This document shows positions 1 to 41,365 of a DNA stretch of 64,000 bases, piece by piece; within the stretch, counting starts at the first letter, position 1, and every line of letters begins with the position of its first letter. Made by a program: the position numbers and the translations under genes. Under the pieces are notes generated by a model. The model ran no database searches and was not told the origin of the DNA. It was given only the letters and a program-made list of their open reading frames with translations. Source of the stretch: Chrysomallon squamiferum (Eukaryota; Mollusca; Gastropoda; Neomphalida; Peltospiridae); contig CM022666.1 of assembly GCA_012295275.1 (NCBI GenBank), positions 11,009,077 through 11,073,076 of the forward strand, written 5' to 3'.

Positions 1-2340
1 CAATTTGTTTTTTAATTATTATAATGTAAAATTATTAAAAATCTGAACTATTAATGAATAATTTAAGATAAAAATAGTTATATTTCATTTTGTTACTTCT
101 TACTAATCTAAAATATCTAAAACTGATGCTAAAAATATTTAATTTGTTTAACTATTTACTACAAATAAACAAAGCTGCCTTTCTATAGCAGTACTTTAAT
201 TGTTAAAAATAGTCTTAGTGTTACTGGTGCAAAAAATCTACATGTGCTGGAAAGCTGAACTGTCAAAATATGACAAAAATAATGACCTCTTGTTAAAGCT
301 TTGCAAAGTTGTATTTGAATTGTTAAACCTTGTCACAGAATGTATTTAAAATACATGGTAAAGCAGCATTCTCACTGGATGACTTGTGGTACTGACCTAA
401 AGTATACTTCTTGTGGGATACAATTTGTAGAATACAACTCTAAACAAATCTTTTTTGCTAACATCTTGTAGCATATAATTTGTTATGGCATGAATAAAGT
501 TAAATGTTGAAAATTTAAAGTAAAAAAATGTATTTAATGTTTATTTGGTGCTACAATCTTGAAGGGAAGAAAGAAAAGGGTAAAGCTCATGGTAACAGAA
601 AGTTAACATCAAATGAAAGTAAATTCATGAAAGGACATTGTGTTTATGATGTAGCTGCTTATATTTAAGAAAATGTTCTGATTTAAATGTCCTTACAGTA
701 GTTAAATTGTTTGTTAAGAAAGGTGGTACATCAAGTCAGATAGTGAGAACACAGCTTTAGTAAGCTCAGATGTCAGTTAAAGTGTCTTTTTTGTTTTCTG
801 TGCATTATTAAACTGTGTCAGTTATTTAAATTTACTATTTATTGCAAGCCGTAACCATGGAGATCATTATTTTTAGATATTTAAGAAAACACCTGGAGGT
901 TAGAGAAAGGAGCAAAATGAACAATAAACATTTCTAGAAATGATTTATGAAAAAACAACCCACATCAAACAGACAGTAACATGACAGTAACAACAAGTAA
1001 CACTGGAACATGAAGGAGAAGCACATGTATGTTTTTGACAAATAAAAATAACTCATCACTGATGAAATGCTTGCCAGCAATCATTGCAAATGATTAGTTA
1101 CTGGTTATCAGTGTAAAGGACTAACAACTCATAAATGATTAAACAATATATTTCTAAACATACAGAATAAAACCTTTATGACAATGTGATGATAACCTTG
1201 AGTTTATTAAAATAAGTAAAATATCAGTTCAGTACATCATGAAACACAGTGGACACATGTTACAACATACAAAACTGAAGTCTTTATGAGAACATATTTT
1301 AATGTATTTGTTGAAGAGTAAAGTGATATGTAAAATGGGAGTGAGCAAAAAATATAAATAAAAACAGATTCCTCTGACAGTGGTAACACCAGTTCACCAA
1401 TCACTCAAACCATCAAAAAAAGATATATGCTAACACATACTGGTATGTTCACACAAATACTAGAAAGAAAAATACTGTTTCCAAGTCATGGAACTATTTA
1501 ACAACTAGCTGAAGGACCAAGTTTTGGACAAAACTATTTTGCTTTTTCCATATTGTGTGATCAGAATGTTTTCAAACGGTTCCCATTTGGAATCATGACT
1601 AACATGCACATGTATGCACATACTGACACACACAGACACATGCACAGACACACACATACACACAGACACAGACAAACACACAACATACACTCAATCACTC
1701 ATACAAGCATATTTGTTACTGTTAATGTGTATATGAGAGAGAAGAAATCTCTGCACTTTGAACTTTTACTACTGAGTTACAGCAAAAGTTCTTTTAGTTT
1801 AACTTTTCCTCACAAAGAATAGAAATAGGTTATCATACTTTGGCATAAATAACCTATTAACAGGCCCTGGTTGGAACATGATATAACAAAATGGAGTCAT
1901 CAAGGTCATTTTATATATAATCATGTGAGAAAATTAAATATTTCAATATCATGACCAAAAAAAATAAAAAATTAAATAGTCATTAAATGTCAGAAACTCA
2001 CACATGACATACACACTACCATAGCAACAGTACATGATCTTGTTCAACTTGATAATACAACAGTGTTAAACTGTTTAAAAGTTAATACAATTATAATACA
2101 GCTGATGTTCCATGACAACCACAGTACATTTTTGGAAACAACTGTAAAACTATGTAAAACTGTTTAGCTGTCTTTCAAAGGAAAAAATAAATCATCAAAA
2201 ATTATATACAACAGTGTAAAAAGTATAAAACTGAAAAACACAAAACAGTGACATTAATCTCATGATAACATATATTTTATTTCTGAAAATATCACATCAA
2301 TTTTACTTCATTTGCAGTAAAAAAAACCAGTCTGATTTAC
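1..2340. other. Intron 17 of the jbug-like gene (partial)
   Basis: AT-rich non-coding sequence after the exon 17 donor. There is a degenerate (CA)n/(ACACAG) tract at about 1622-1690. No filamin-like segment flanked by splice sites was found here. Confidence 0.6.
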
Positions 2341-31297
<28,957 letters not shown>

Positions 31298-31955
31298 TTT
31301 AAGTCAGATTCGTTTCTTTTATTGATTTGTTTTAAATGTTACCTTTAATAATAAAATCCAGGTGAATGAAGATATAATTTTACAAATGTTTTTTATATTT
31401 CCTTGAAGGTGAAAACGAATTATGCCGCCACACCTCTAAATGACGTCTGCTTCTTGTTGTCTGAAATTCTCCGACCTCTCTCTCTCTCCTGTCGTCTGCA
31501 CGAATTGTACGTCCCGTTTGCAGAGTGAGCTGAACAAGGCTCACGTACCGGACAGGTAAATTCCGTCTGTTACAGCTTGACTCACACTTGTAAATTCCAC
31601 CAGGCTGCACTGATGTGTCGCCCAAAGTGATGAGCGAGAGGAAAAAACAAAACCCACTGTTTGACTCGATTCTTCGCTCTTCGCAGAGAAGTGACTATAC
31701 CTGCTGTACGGGTGCAACGTTTGGAAAGACGGAAGCCTACCCGAAGTGAACCGAAGCCAGTCGTCAGAAGACGGAGACACCCATGAACCTGTTGTTATTT
31801 GGGTGTTGGCTCTACGTGTGTCTTTCACAGGCTTTACATATTCAAATTTTCGCGACAAACCGGTTTGGCCTGACAAAGGGCACACTTCGTGATGTTCGTA
31901 TCAAGCGATCATTTAACACGCTATTTGCCGCTCGGAATGTGTCGGGAAATATCGG

Positions 31956-31964
31956 CTTTTTATA
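31956..31964 (-). promoter_or_regulatory. Candidate TATA box of the jbug-like gene
   Basis: The minus strand reads TATAAAAAG in a CpG-rich stretch about 660 bp upstream of the start codon. It would place a start site near 31930, giving a 5' UTR of roughly 630 nt unless part is spliced out. Confidence 0.3.
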
Positions 31965-32282
31965 CATTGATTTTCATTCTTAATCAAATACTTTTATTCC
32001 TAAATAACAATAGGGGTAATAATGAGGACAAAGAAGTTAAATAAGCTGAGAGTTTTTAAATTTTGTAAACGCTCATATAAAACGTTACTTATTTATCAGC
32101 TGATCTCGTAAAACAGACGTCCGAAACAGATTGTTGTTATTACAGTTATTATTATTATTATTACTGTTATTATTATTATTGTTGTTGTTGTTGTTGTTAT
32201 TATTATTATTGTTGTTGTTGTTGTTAATAGTTTTTACTATTTCCCATTCCATTCTGTGTTCATGATCGAATAAGTGTAACCC

Positions 32283-32320
<38 letters not shown>

Positions 32321-32466
32321 TATGTATTTAAAATCTTTTAAAATTTCATGAAAGAAACATTTCATTTACTTATTAATCACATTATTTCGTTTATTATTTA
32401 TTAATATATCTGTCGGTTTCTCTGTAGGTCTATCTGTTGCTGTATCTAGTTGACGATATGTGTGTG

Positions 32467-32470
<4 letters not shown>

Positions 32471-32531
<61 letters not shown>
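32471..32531. repeat. (GA)n microsatellite
   Basis: About 60 bp of uninterrupted GA. Confidence 0.95.
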
Positions 32532-32534
<3 letters not shown>

Positions 32535-33212
32535 ATTGGTGATCTTATTTTGATTTTTTAAAGACTACAAAAATTAATAAAACTGTAAAAACTATTCGGC
32601 GTTCTCATTACCCGAATATACTTCTCAGAAAACCTAATTTCAAAACTGTAATATTCTTTTTTAAATTCAACTTCGGACCTTTAAATTTGTTTTATTATTG
32701 TTTTATTTTATCTTTTCTATCAGAATTTCTGTTTTTCGTTCCAACTAGTATGCAAGCATCGTTTATCAAAAGCCATATTCTTTCTTTCTTTCTTTCTATT
32801 TTTCTTTTTCTTCTTCTTCTTCTTCTTCGTTATTATTTATTTTTTTATTTTACTCCTGTTTTTAGCCAGATAAAATATTCCTGTTGCTGGTAAATAAATA
32901 GGCATTTTGGTATTTGTGAGCAAGTTTCTGTGCGTTTATATCCACATGTTGATGCTTGCAACAATATTATCTAAACGAATGTAAACTAATAATAAAATGT
33001 AATTATATGTAAATAAATTTAATGAAAGCATAATAAGAAATGTTTGAACTTTAATATATTATTTATAAAAATTAATAGACGATAGTTCATTTTTATCAGC
33101 TGAGAATTTAACGATCAAGGGAGATAATCCAAATTTCTCTTAACAATTTGGCTGACAATTGTTGTCGTTCGTGAAGAAAATTAATATAGCATTTTTCTAT
33201 TTGCGTCTAGAG

Positions 33213-34838
33213 CAGTGGTTCCCAGCCATTTTAGTACCATGCCCCACCTTTTTATCACAAATTTCTTCATGTCCCCCACCCGTTAATTGTTTGGTATGAT
33301 ATAACAATATAAGTTAATTGTTTAGTATGATATAACAATATCAGTTAATTGTTTAGTATGATATAACAATATCAGTTTTGAAGAACTATAACATAAAAAA
33401 TTGTATCTTTCAAATAAAACTAAAGGGTTTAACTTCAAATTTAATCAAATAAAATCCATTTTATAATGTGTATAACATATCAGATAAAATAAATTCAATT
33501 ACACTCAATTAATGAGACCCTTGAGCCTGATGTCTACTGCAAAGAGATTTTATCCGAGGCAGAAATTTTGTTAATTTCAATCTCAAATTGCCTGGTTTAG
33601 TGATATCCAGTCGGTTTCTTTTCTTCAGTAATAAGTCATTCACAGCACTAAATCCACATTCCACTAAGTATGACGATGGGAATGGTAACAGTAGTTTTCT
33701 TGCCAAACTACTTGTATTTGGATATTTAGCTTGTGTTTCTTCACAGAGCCACATCATTGTTCCTTTTATTTTGAACAGGGCTTTAATCGAGTCATCATTT
33801 TGTAATTCCGAAAGTTCTCCTTGATACTCCATGGTTACATCTGACAGATCCACTAGCAATGGCTGAGTCATCCAAGATGGATAATTAATTTCTTTCAAAT
33901 CAGAAAATCTGAAGTTGAAATTGCTTACCATTATTTTTAAGTGCTCCACAATAACAAGACAAGTAGCATCTGTTATCTCACATTTATTCAGCCAATAAAA
34001 TTGTTCAAATTTTTTTGACTGAAATATTTTCTTGGGAAAATTCCAGAAATGATATAAAGCCAAATATCTTGGCCTTTGAATTAACAAGAGTCATATTTGT
34101 CCTTGGAGCTCCTTATTTAAGACACTGAGTTTTTCAAATATATCTGCTAAATAACTGACAAGTGCTTTACCATCAACAGTCAGTAACAGAGTCATATAAG
34201 GTTTGTCATCCAAGAACTCACTAAGAATATCAAATAATTCCATGAATCTGTTCAGGCAATTCCCCTTTGATAACCATCTTACATCAATATGAAGTAATAA
34301 TCTTACAAAGTCTGCATTTTGATCCTTGCAAAATTGTTTGAAAAGATGCTCACATTTGGCATTACCTTTTATAGTGTTGATGCATTTTATAACTGCATTC
34401 AATGTCTTGTTTAGAAGAGGGGAAACATTTTTGGAAACTAAATTCTGTCTATGAATAACACAATGCACTAACAACATTTGGGGATTGTCATCTTTCAATA
34501 ATTTTAAAACTCCATTTTCTTGCCCATCATCACTCTGATTTTTTACCTTCACCGGGAGCGTTGAGCAGCTGACTAAAACTCACCTTCTTAAACAAGTCAG
34601 AAGCCACGCATATAGCTGGTGCCAGATGCACGGTAACATTAGTGGGTGAACACTTGACTAGACTGCACAAGCTGTTGTGCTCAGCTGGGTTGTAATTACA
34701 ATTTTACCCTAAACATTTATAATTTTTACCCATATACCCATATAGGGTAAAATAAAATAAAAATGTTGATATTACTATATTTTTCATAGTGCCCCCCCAC
34801 CCTATTATTATTGAATTGTCCCCCAGTGGGAATCACTG
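33213..34838 (-). mobile_element. Decayed hAT (Charlie/ZBED5-like) DNA transposon
   Basis: The ends are CAGTGGTTCCCA and, inverted, CAGTGATTCCCA (11 of 12 match). The flanks are gtctagag (33205-33212) and gtctagga (34839-34846), a slightly decayed 8-bp target duplication; the left copy fits the NTCTAGAN preference known for hAT-Charlie elements. At 1626 bp it is shorter than full-length autonomous relatives: the BED finger and the N-terminal part of the transposase are absent. A 31-bp x3 tandem repeat lies at 33282-33374. Confidence 0.88.
33509..34552 (-). pseudogene. hAT transposase remnant, ZBED5/SCAND3-like
   Basis: Two open segments, 34552-34094 and 34090-33509, lie in the same frame and are split by one TGA at 34091-34093. 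The first contains HCVIHRQNLVSKN and DVRWLSKGNCLNRF, typical of the hAT catalytic region. The second ends with FPSSYLVECGFSAVNDLLLK and KRNRLDI, the hAT C-terminal dimerisation signature. Without the N-terminal part it is dead. There is no sign of domestication: it has an internal stop, and the transposon ends are still recognisable. Confidence 0.85.
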
Positions 34839-34846
34839 GTCTAGGA

Positions 34847-37705
34847 TGTTGTTAATCTTTATAACCCTAGATGTCAGTTAATATGATTCTACAATGAACT
34901 GTCATTGTGTGTGTGTGTGTGTGTGTGTTCCAATCAGAGTTAATATCTCTTTTCTCTAGTCAAATAAAATGCATGTTTTGATTTTAACAAAAAATTATTC
35001 ACTTGTTATGGTTATTACTTTAAATTAATTAAAATCTTTATTTATGCAAGGGTTAAAATTCAGTGGTGCATAGATGATATTGATTTTGATTTTTCTATAC
35101 TCCAGTCTCTCTATTTATTTCTATATTTGTAACTAACTTTGAGCAGAGCCAGTATTTCACAAAAGTGGGATATTGTTAATTTAACTGTTGATGTCAAACC
35201 ACTAACTGTGCATTCTAGTAGTACTATTCACAACAAAACTTGTTAAATAACAACAGATTTATTTTAACTATTTTCTTGTATACAATCTAAACCACATTTA
35301 TATTAACCCTTAAATACATTAGGTGCAGATCGAGAATGATGTTTTTGTAAGATGGAAACCCATTACACTTAAATAAGTTGATACTTTAACTGGAGAGAAA
35401 CAAAAAGTACATAAGTGATTCTACTTTTCAAATTAAGATTTTTCATTTTGACAGATAGCCAACCCAAAACATTCATGGATAAACTCCTGAATATGAATAA
35501 TGATTGTCACAATGCACCCCTCCATGACTATTGCAAAATGAACAGTTAATGATGCCACATATCAAATACTGTTTTGACATAGTATAAATCAGTACAGTTA
35601 AGATATGTAGAATTAACTGTTTCACCCTTGAATCACTTCAGTGACAGGTAACTTGTTTCACATTATTGAAGAACAAAATGAAAACCCTACAGTCAGTTTA
35701 ACACTTTTTCTCCTGTTTGTTACAAAATTAACAAAACATGCAAAAAATACAGTTATTAAACCTTTCTGTCCTGTCTGGTATAATATTATAATTTCAAAAC
35801 AAATAAAAATTAAATTCAGTTAATATTTTTTCTCCTATATCTCTCCATACTGATAAGCAGTATTAAAATATTTCTTAATTAACACTTTCACTTCAATGAG
35901 TAATTAATTATATTAAGACTTTTTACACTGGAACTGCTAGCAGACTATTATGAAAATATACAACTACATAAACATCAGTTAATTCTTCGCTCTCTGTACA
36001 TCAAATAGGGACAGACAGAAAGAAAACATGATTGTTAAGAATGAAATAGTTAACAAAGTTATTTTGATCTCCAGGTCTTACTGTATAATTAAATTTTATA
36101 ACCTCTGATATATCTAATTCATTCAGATCTCTAAGATTTTTTTTTGTTCTTTTTATAATAAAATGAAATTTAAATAATAATAATAATAACAATAATAGTA
36201 ATAATAATAATAATAATAATAAAAGCAACAAAAACAATAAAAACAAATATAAATATTTTTGAGTGTAATACCCACATTCTCTCTCTCTCTCTCTCCATCT
36301 TTTTATTTCTCTCTTTTCTCAACCATACATATATAAATATAAATATAAACAAAATAATTTATTGTGAATTTTCAATGTATTATTAATATCCAGGCCCAAT
36401 ACAGTTTGTTTTACAAATACCATAAAAATAACATTTCATATGTAAAAATAAAAAGATCATTAATATCTTCATTTTGTTACTTTACATTCCCAAACTATCA
36501 AAACCATTCCATGTAGAACATTTTTTTTTTAATTAATTTACATTGACCTTTCTGCTATTTATCAACAACAGAATCCATATTTATTAAAAACAATAAAATA
36601 AATAAGACAGAAAAAAAACAAAAGGTAAAAATGATTTTGTTGTTTTAACATTTTTAATACTGGTTTACCACATTTACAATTAATGTTTTAATCAAGAACT
36701 AATGATATATTATGTATTTATGTTCACCATGTTTGCAATGTGCAAAATATTCAAAACTTATAAAGACTGTTTAAGATGTAAAACAAAAAAAATATTTTTA
36801 CCATTTCAGTAAATTTTGGCCAATTTTGATAGTTTAGAATGTTTGACAATACTGTTATGTTAAAATGTATTAAATAAATTAAAAGCAATAAAAATAAAAT
36901 TAACAATTTACCAATATAAACAACAATCGGTTATAAACAATTAATATTTTCACAATACCAAACTTCCCAAATAATAATTAAAACCCTCAGATCTGTCATT
37001 AATAACTAAATAATAACTAAAACTAGTAAGTCACATTTCAGTAAATTTCCATTTGAACAGTTTTTGACATATAGTTTCCGAATTAGTAAATAAATGAATA
37101 CATATATTTGCCATTTAGATAAAAATGGAAACAAATAAAATACATGTTATTTTTTAACTTTTATAACTTTTTCCAAAGAAATAACAAATACATTTTTATT
37201 TATCTTATTCCCACATTTACAGTCATTTTAAATTGCAAAAGTACATTTACTTACATTTTATCTCATCAATATAAGACATATATTTCCAATGCTTTTTTAT
37301 TATAGTTTATCTAAAACATTTATCTCCCCTTTCCCACCAAAACATTTGTGACTTTATACACAGACCACCTCAGTAATATAGACACATTTAACATTTCAGT
37401 AAAAATATTTGGAACATAATTAACAGTTTTTCCAACTCCATTTTTATACTTGTTTTATTTTCCAACTGCAATCTGAAAAAAAAATATTTAGATAAATATA
37501 TGATTAAATCAAATAAATAAAAAAATTAAATTAAGGAGACATAATGAATGTGTAACATAATTATTTCTTCTGTTATTATTGTTATTATTTATTATTATTA
37601 TTATTGTTATTGTTATTGTTATTATTATTATTATTATTGTTATTGTTATTGTTATTGTTATTGTTATTGTTATTGTTATCGTTATCGTTATCGTTATTAT
37701 TATTA
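34847..37705. other. Intergenic region between the hAT relic and the MITE
   Basis: AT-rich non-coding. (GT)n at 34905-34928, (AAT)-rich tract at 36172-36222, short (CT)n at 36279-36295, and a long (ATT)/(GTT) tract at 37577-37705 into which the next element inserted. No gene recognised. Confidence 0.65.
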
Positions 37706-38485
37706 CCGTATATACTTGTGTACAAGGCGACCTTATGTATAAGTCGATGTGTATTTTAAGACCAAAAATTGCGTCATTTTAGGTATTACTTGTGTATAAG
37801 TCGACTGTAGATTCCAGGCACTGTCACTATTTTTAGACCAGCGTGACAGTGCCATGAATGCCTACATTGTATGCCTACTGTAACATAACTTGCACGAACA
37901 TACCATAATAACGTAAATGCATGTATTACACGAGCTATAGCCTAAATGTATCGTAAATAGTATCTCTTTAATGTAATAGGTCTAACATGGAGACCTAACT
38001 TACCGTTCTGTGATTTACAAAATTTGTCGGTAGTGGATATTAATGATGACTGCAATATTATTTCACCAAATTCTTTACAATTAAACAAGTGAGTTTTGTT
38101 TATGAAATTATGACCGATATTTAGTGCAATTTGGCAGAGAAGTCTGCATTCCTAGATCATTGCAAGACGCCGTAAGGCATAATGCCGTACTGACGGTTTT
38201 CTCGCTTTAAAATGTATTTTTATGTCATTAAACGGAAGAATATCATGTTTTACATTCATATTTGGTTTTGTTATATAATTTTTCAAAACTTTTTATACGA
38301 TAAAATTATATTTTTGAAAAGCTGAAAGACCGCGATTATTTTAGATGCATCCCATAGCAAAAAATTGTCAAAATGGCGACTTTTCAGCAACAGCTACAAA
38401 AGCATTACCTATGTATAAGTTGACCCCCAAAATATTACCTTAATATAGTCTCCCAAAAATTCGACTTATACACAAGTATATACGG
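37706..38485. mobile_element. 780-bp MITE-like element with TA target duplication
   Basis: Left end CCGTATATACTTGTGTACAA and right end, inverted, CCGTATATACTTGTGTATAA (19 of 20 match; similarity continues to GTCGA). TA lies on both sides (37704-37705 and 38486-38487), and the ATT tract resumes after the element. Sub-terminal copies of GTATAAGTCGA (about 37739, 37795 and, changed, 38416) look like transposase-binding repeats. There is no coding capacity. TA targets suggest the Tc1/mariner/IS630 superfamily, but I cannot assign a family. Confidence 0.82.
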
Positions 38486-38487
38486 TA

Positions 38488-39179
38488 TTATTATTATTTC
38501 AGTTACAAGAATTTTCAAAATTAAATACTACATCATTTACAGTTTTTATAATAATTTACCAAACAAAATATTATAGCACATGGTTTTCAGCATTTCACAA
38601 GAATACTTTACATCTATTATTTGTTTTAATTGTGAGAAGTAAACTAGCTAAGATGCCTATAAAAGTGATTAGTTCACACAAACTGGTGCATGTCAGTGAA
38701 AACAAATAATTACTACTGTTATCATCATCATCATTATTAGTTTTTATTATTTATTTTCTTATGTTATACATTACCTTTACAATGTTCTCCTATTTATTTT
38801 GAGATTAAAGAGGGTTTTTCTTCAATTATTTAATTTGCTTGTTTCATTATTTTTCATTTATTTATTTTACATTAATGTTTATATCTCTCTTACGTAAATC
38901 TTGTCCATATATTTGTTGATTTTTACTGTTTGAATTATTTATTTATTTTATATACACACATAAATAATGTACCTTACTGTTGTTATTTAGAAAATCAAAC
39001 AGTCTCAACATTTTCAGTATCAGTTAATGCCAATACTTGTTTATTTAATTATTTTATTTATTCATTCATTCTTCTGCTTTTTTTCTTCTTATTATTATTA
39101 ACATTATTACTTTTCTTTCTTTTTTTATATTTTATTTATTTATTTATGTGCTGGTACCTTACTGTTGTTAGTTAGAGAA
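38488..39179. other. 3' flank of RABAC1
   Basis: AT-rich. On the minus strand it holds several AATAAA-like hexamers (TTTATT runs at 39128-39148) that could end the RABAC1 transcript. No other feature seen. Confidence 0.5.
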
Positions 39180-39283
39180 TCAAACAATTTGAACCTCTTC
39201 CATATCTATGAGATCCAGTTCTTCTGCCTCTTCAGGTGTCATGTACATTGAGGCATGGGCCATCACAACAAAGAAACTAGCAC
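39180..39283 (-). CDS. RABAC1: RABAC1 exon 5 with stop
   Basis: Encodes GASFFVVMAHASMYMTPEEA, then the acidic tail ELDLIDMEEVQIV and TGA. In mammals the C-terminal tail is needed for Golgi localisation and Rab/VAMP2 binding. Confidence 0.92.
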
Positions 39284-40724
39284 CTGCAATTAACAACAAA
39301 CAAACCCCAATTATAATTAAAAACAAAGAAACTAGTACTAACATCAAAGAAAACTCTTGTAATAAACAAGAAAGAAACCGGTACATAATTCAAATCGAAG
39401 AAAATAACGTACCAATAATCCAGAAGACAAAATGACTTACCAATAATTCAGAAGACAAAATGACTTACCAATAATTCAGAAGACAAAATGACTTACCAAT
39501 AATTCAGAAGACAAAATAACTTACCAATAATCCAGACAACAAAATGACTTACAAAAATGCAGATGAAAATAACTTACCAATAATCCAGAAGACCACTGAT
39601 CCAGCTCCTGCCATCCAGAACAGTGGAAAGGACAAAGCTGCCACACCCATGTACTGTTGTGTAAGGGTTATTTCACGACCTAAGAAAAACAAAAAAAAGT
39701 TTAAAACTTAATAAAATTTCTTTTTAAAAATATCAGTAGTTTTACTCAACATATTTTACTGATAGTAAGTATTACATTTTTAACATATTTGTCATGACAA
39801 GAACAAAAAGCTGGTTCATGTAATACTCTTTTGGTCATTATTGTTATTTGTTGTCTGTGATATATATCCTGTCTAATTAGAAGATTAAATGATTAAATAT
39901 AAATATTTGAATTTGTTTTATATTAATAAAACAAAACAAACAAACACACTATTATGCAAAAGAAAACCTGTTTCACTAGAAATTAATTGACATCATAGAT
40001 TACAAAACAAACCCCCCCCAAAAAAACACCAAAATATATATATATATAAAATAACAAACAAATTAAATAAATAAATAAGGAAAGAAATGACAATCCTGAA
40101 TGTTATAGCACATATAGATTTTACTGGAACTCAAGACAAAATGAAACGTAGATAGTAATTCTAGAAACAACAAATAAAATCTGTTGATTATTTTGTAGTA
40201 ATAATGCTTCTAAAATAGTAATATAAAAATAATACAAAATAAATAAATAAATAATAAAATAAAATAATAACAAATATGTAAATAAATAATTTCAAAAATA
40301 CAAAATAAAATTGGTAACAAAATAATAAATTAAAAAAAAAAAAAAAAGGCAAGTAAGGTAAAGTGAAAACAAATGTCTCTAGGTATAATACTGACCAAAA
40401 ACGGTTGTTTTCTGACTCTGGTTTTTCAGACTGAGGATGTAGCAGGCTCCCAGGCAGGCAGCAATAGCAAACAGCAACAGTGGTGACGTCAGTCTGAAAC
40501 AAATAGTTAATTCTCGTTTTTCTCTTCCTTTTCATCTGGATGAAAATCCAGTTTAATAATAATTAAACAGATATATGATATCCAGCAATTCAAACAACAC
40601 AGATTCGAAATAAATTTACTTAATGGTATTTTACATTTACTGTTATATCTCTGCATATGTGTATGCTTGGAATGGTGTGTATGTGTGAGTGTGTATTTGC
40701 TTATATTTTATATTTGTGTGTGTG

Positions 40725-40769
<45 letters not shown>

Positions 40770-41308
40770 ACACACATACATTATATAGTTAGGTCAGAAA
40801 AAGATTATATTTGAATGTAGTATATGTATTATAAATGAATAACAATCAAAGCTGTGTTATTTATTTTAAAAAAAAAGAAAAAAGTCTTCACATTATTTTA
40901 TACTTACATGCAAAAAATGACGAGGCCCAAAAACACAAAGACATAATTTCCCTGGAAGTGTTCAATGTTTTTAACAAGTCTCTTTGGAACTGGTGTCAGT
41001 GATTTTGGCACTTTGAACCTGCTGGTGTTAACAAACTCTGACCATGGCTTCACACTTTGTCTGGTTTTTGAAAACCACTCCCTTGCAGACACATTCGACA
41101 GAGAAATAGACATAATTCTGAAAGAATAAATAAATAAATAGTTAATCAAACAAACAAATAAACAAATCTGGACATGTTTCAGTGTCAAAAATGTACAACT
41201 TACAAATGTCTTTATGAGTATATTTTTGTTTGTGTCAATCTGTATGTTGTTTTCTTACATTCACTATCTATGAGGAAATAAAAAGCATTATCTATTGGGA
41301 TGGGAGGG

Positions 41309-41365
<57 letters not shown>

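Larger units (their letters stand above)
31298..33204. other. 5' flank and presumed 5' UTR of the jbug-like gene
   Basis: 31300-31990 is clearly richer in G+C and CpG than the rest of the window, as expected for a promoter or 5' UTR. Further right are mixed (ATT)/(GTT) repeats at 32143-32225, (AAT)n at 32284-32322, (GA)n at 32471-32531 and (TTC)n at about 32780-32828. Short open frames at 31380-31885 look like chance. Confidence 0.55.

Noticed and set aside
31380-31983. Short open frames on both strands in the filamin 5' flank
   Set aside because: Overlapping frames in a G+C-raised promoter region, with no domain and no start context.
33509-34552. Domesticated ZBED5-like host gene
   Set aside because: An internal stop, loss of the N-terminal half including the BED finger, and flanking transposon ends and target duplication point to a dead transposon.
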